Below, one piece after another: positions 63,393-64,000 of a stretch of DNA of 64,000 nt (the stretch's first letter is position 1; each line of letters opens with the position of its first letter). Position numbers and translations under genes: made by a program. Where the stretch lies: contig NZ_LMUW01000119.1 of assembly GCF_009765735.1 (NCBI RefSeq), forward strand, positions 1 through 64,000, written 5' to 3'. The notes beneath the pieces were generated by a model. It worked only from the letters and a program-made list of their open reading frames with translations. It was not told the DNA's origin and made no database searches. The DNA comes from Xenophilus sp. L33 (GTDB taxonomy: Bacteria; Pseudomonadota; Gammaproteobacteria; Burkholderiales; Burkholderiaceae_C).

Positions 63393-64000
63393 TCATGAGG
63401 ATCGGCGATCGCGGAACCAGGCGCCGGAGGCGATCGCGGTGGTGGTGATGGTGCCGTACAGCACCATCGCCAGGGCCGACGCGGCGAAGAAGCCGGTCAG
63501 CGAACCGGTGAAGCGCAGCACCGCCCAGCCGAGGCCGGCGGCGACCGCGAGCCGGACGGCACCGGACACCAGCGGCCAGCCGAGCCGTCCGGCGCCCTGC
63601 GAGGCGAAGTAGAGCGTGAAGCCCAGGCCGAAGAAGCCGAAGAAGGGACCGATCACCCGCAGGTGCGTGCTGCCGACCTCGAGCATCCGGCCGGTCGCGC
63701 CGAAGAGGCGCATCCAGGCCTGCGGGTCGAGCGCGGCGCCGATGCCGATCGCCTCGGTCAGCCCGAAGGCCAGCGCGCCGCCGGCCAGCGCGATGCGCAG
63801 CGCGCGCTGCGATTGGCCGGCGCCGATGTTCGAGCCGACCAGCGCCACCAGCGGCGCGCCGATGCCGAAGGCCACCGGCAGCACCAGGTATTCGAGCCGC
63901 GCCGCGGTGCCGTAGCCGGCCAGCGCCTCGGTGCCGGCATAGGCGCCGACCAGCGCGGTGGTGGAAGCGATCAGGCCGTTGGTGAGCAGCGGGTTGAGCG
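63393..64000 (-). CDS. MATE-family efflux transporter, truncated by window end
   Basis: The C-terminal ~200 residues of a multidrug-and-toxin exporter; the 5' end is outside the window and the frame is open to base 64000. Helices with the family pattern are visible: LLTNGLIASTTALVGAYAGTEALAGYG, FGIGAPLVALVGSNIGAGQ, ALRIALAGGALAFGLTEAIGIG, and GFGLGFTLYFASQGAGR. It uses a Na+ or H+ gradient to export cationic compounds. It is on the same strand as the tautomerase, 16 bp upstream of it. Confidence 0.88.
   Translation of the reverse strand, partial: LNPLLTNGLIASTTALVGAYAGTEALAGYGTAARLEYLVLPVAFGIGAPLVALVGSNIGAGQSQRALRIALAGGALAFGLTEAIGIGAALDPQAWMRLFGATGRMLEVGSTHLRVIGPFFGFFGLGFTLYFASQGAGRLGWPLVSGAVRLAVAAGLGWAVLRFTGSLTGFFAASALAMVLYGTITTTAIASGAWFRDRRSS

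Overview
The window looks like part of a secondary replicon (chromid or megaplasmid) of a high-G+C betaproteobacterium. Gene content suggests Burkholderiales, Comamonadaceae, perhaps Variovorax-like; this is inference from gene families and base composition, not from a marker gene. No rRNA, tRNA, CRISPR array or insertion sequence was recognised. The replicon assignment rests on 51.6-58.7 kb: a Rep_3-type initiator (minus strand), a spacer with an array of about 22-bp iterons, a divergent parA-parB pair, four copies of a 19-bp perfect palindrome (candidate parS), a stray iteron after parB, a cer/dif-like site and a tyrosine recombinase.

Left part (0-32 kb). A truncated sensor kinase is followed by a lower-G+C two-gene unit encoding a Tlde1-like (DUF2778) L,D-transpeptidase effector and a small membrane protein that is probably its immunity partner. 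Next comes an oxidation module: MFS transporter, CaiB-type CoA-transferase, AlkJ-like GMC dehydrogenase and an operon of ferredoxin reductase, ferredoxin and CYP153-like P450. An 11-bp TGGT-N3-ACCA operator occurs in front of both the CoA-transferase and the P450 operon. Then follow pyruvate carboxylase, an NCS1 permease, an H-NS-like protein with two DNA-binding domains, PoxB, a Tat-exported amidohydrolase, a GST, a divergent MurA paralogue, an exported methyltransferase, a TetR gene with a divergent NTF2-like gene, an esterase and a UvrA2-type ATPase.

Middle (32-51 kb). A stress-related cluster holds glycosyltransferase, large catalase (KatE type), YihY-like membrane protein, ClpP-fold protein, LigD, a lone receiver domain, Dps, an AI-2E-family membrane protein, a DUF2325 coiled-coil protein and an exported repeat protein. 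After it lies an acetaldehyde dehydrogenase/DUF779 unit with a sigma-54-type promoter, divergent from an AcoR-like enhancer-binding regulator with TGCGACA/TGTCGCA sites between them. XdhC and an alpha/beta hydrolase follow.

Right end (58.7-64 kb). An NCS2 nucleobase permease, an amidohydrolase/deaminase and a TauE-type exporter form a plus-strand operon for a nucleobase-like compound. A GNAT enzyme, a tautomerase and a truncated MATE exporter lie on the minus strand.

Start codons were chosen by Shine-Dalgarno sequence, family N-terminus and signal-peptide position. All functions are by recognition of motifs and family resemblance; no search was run.
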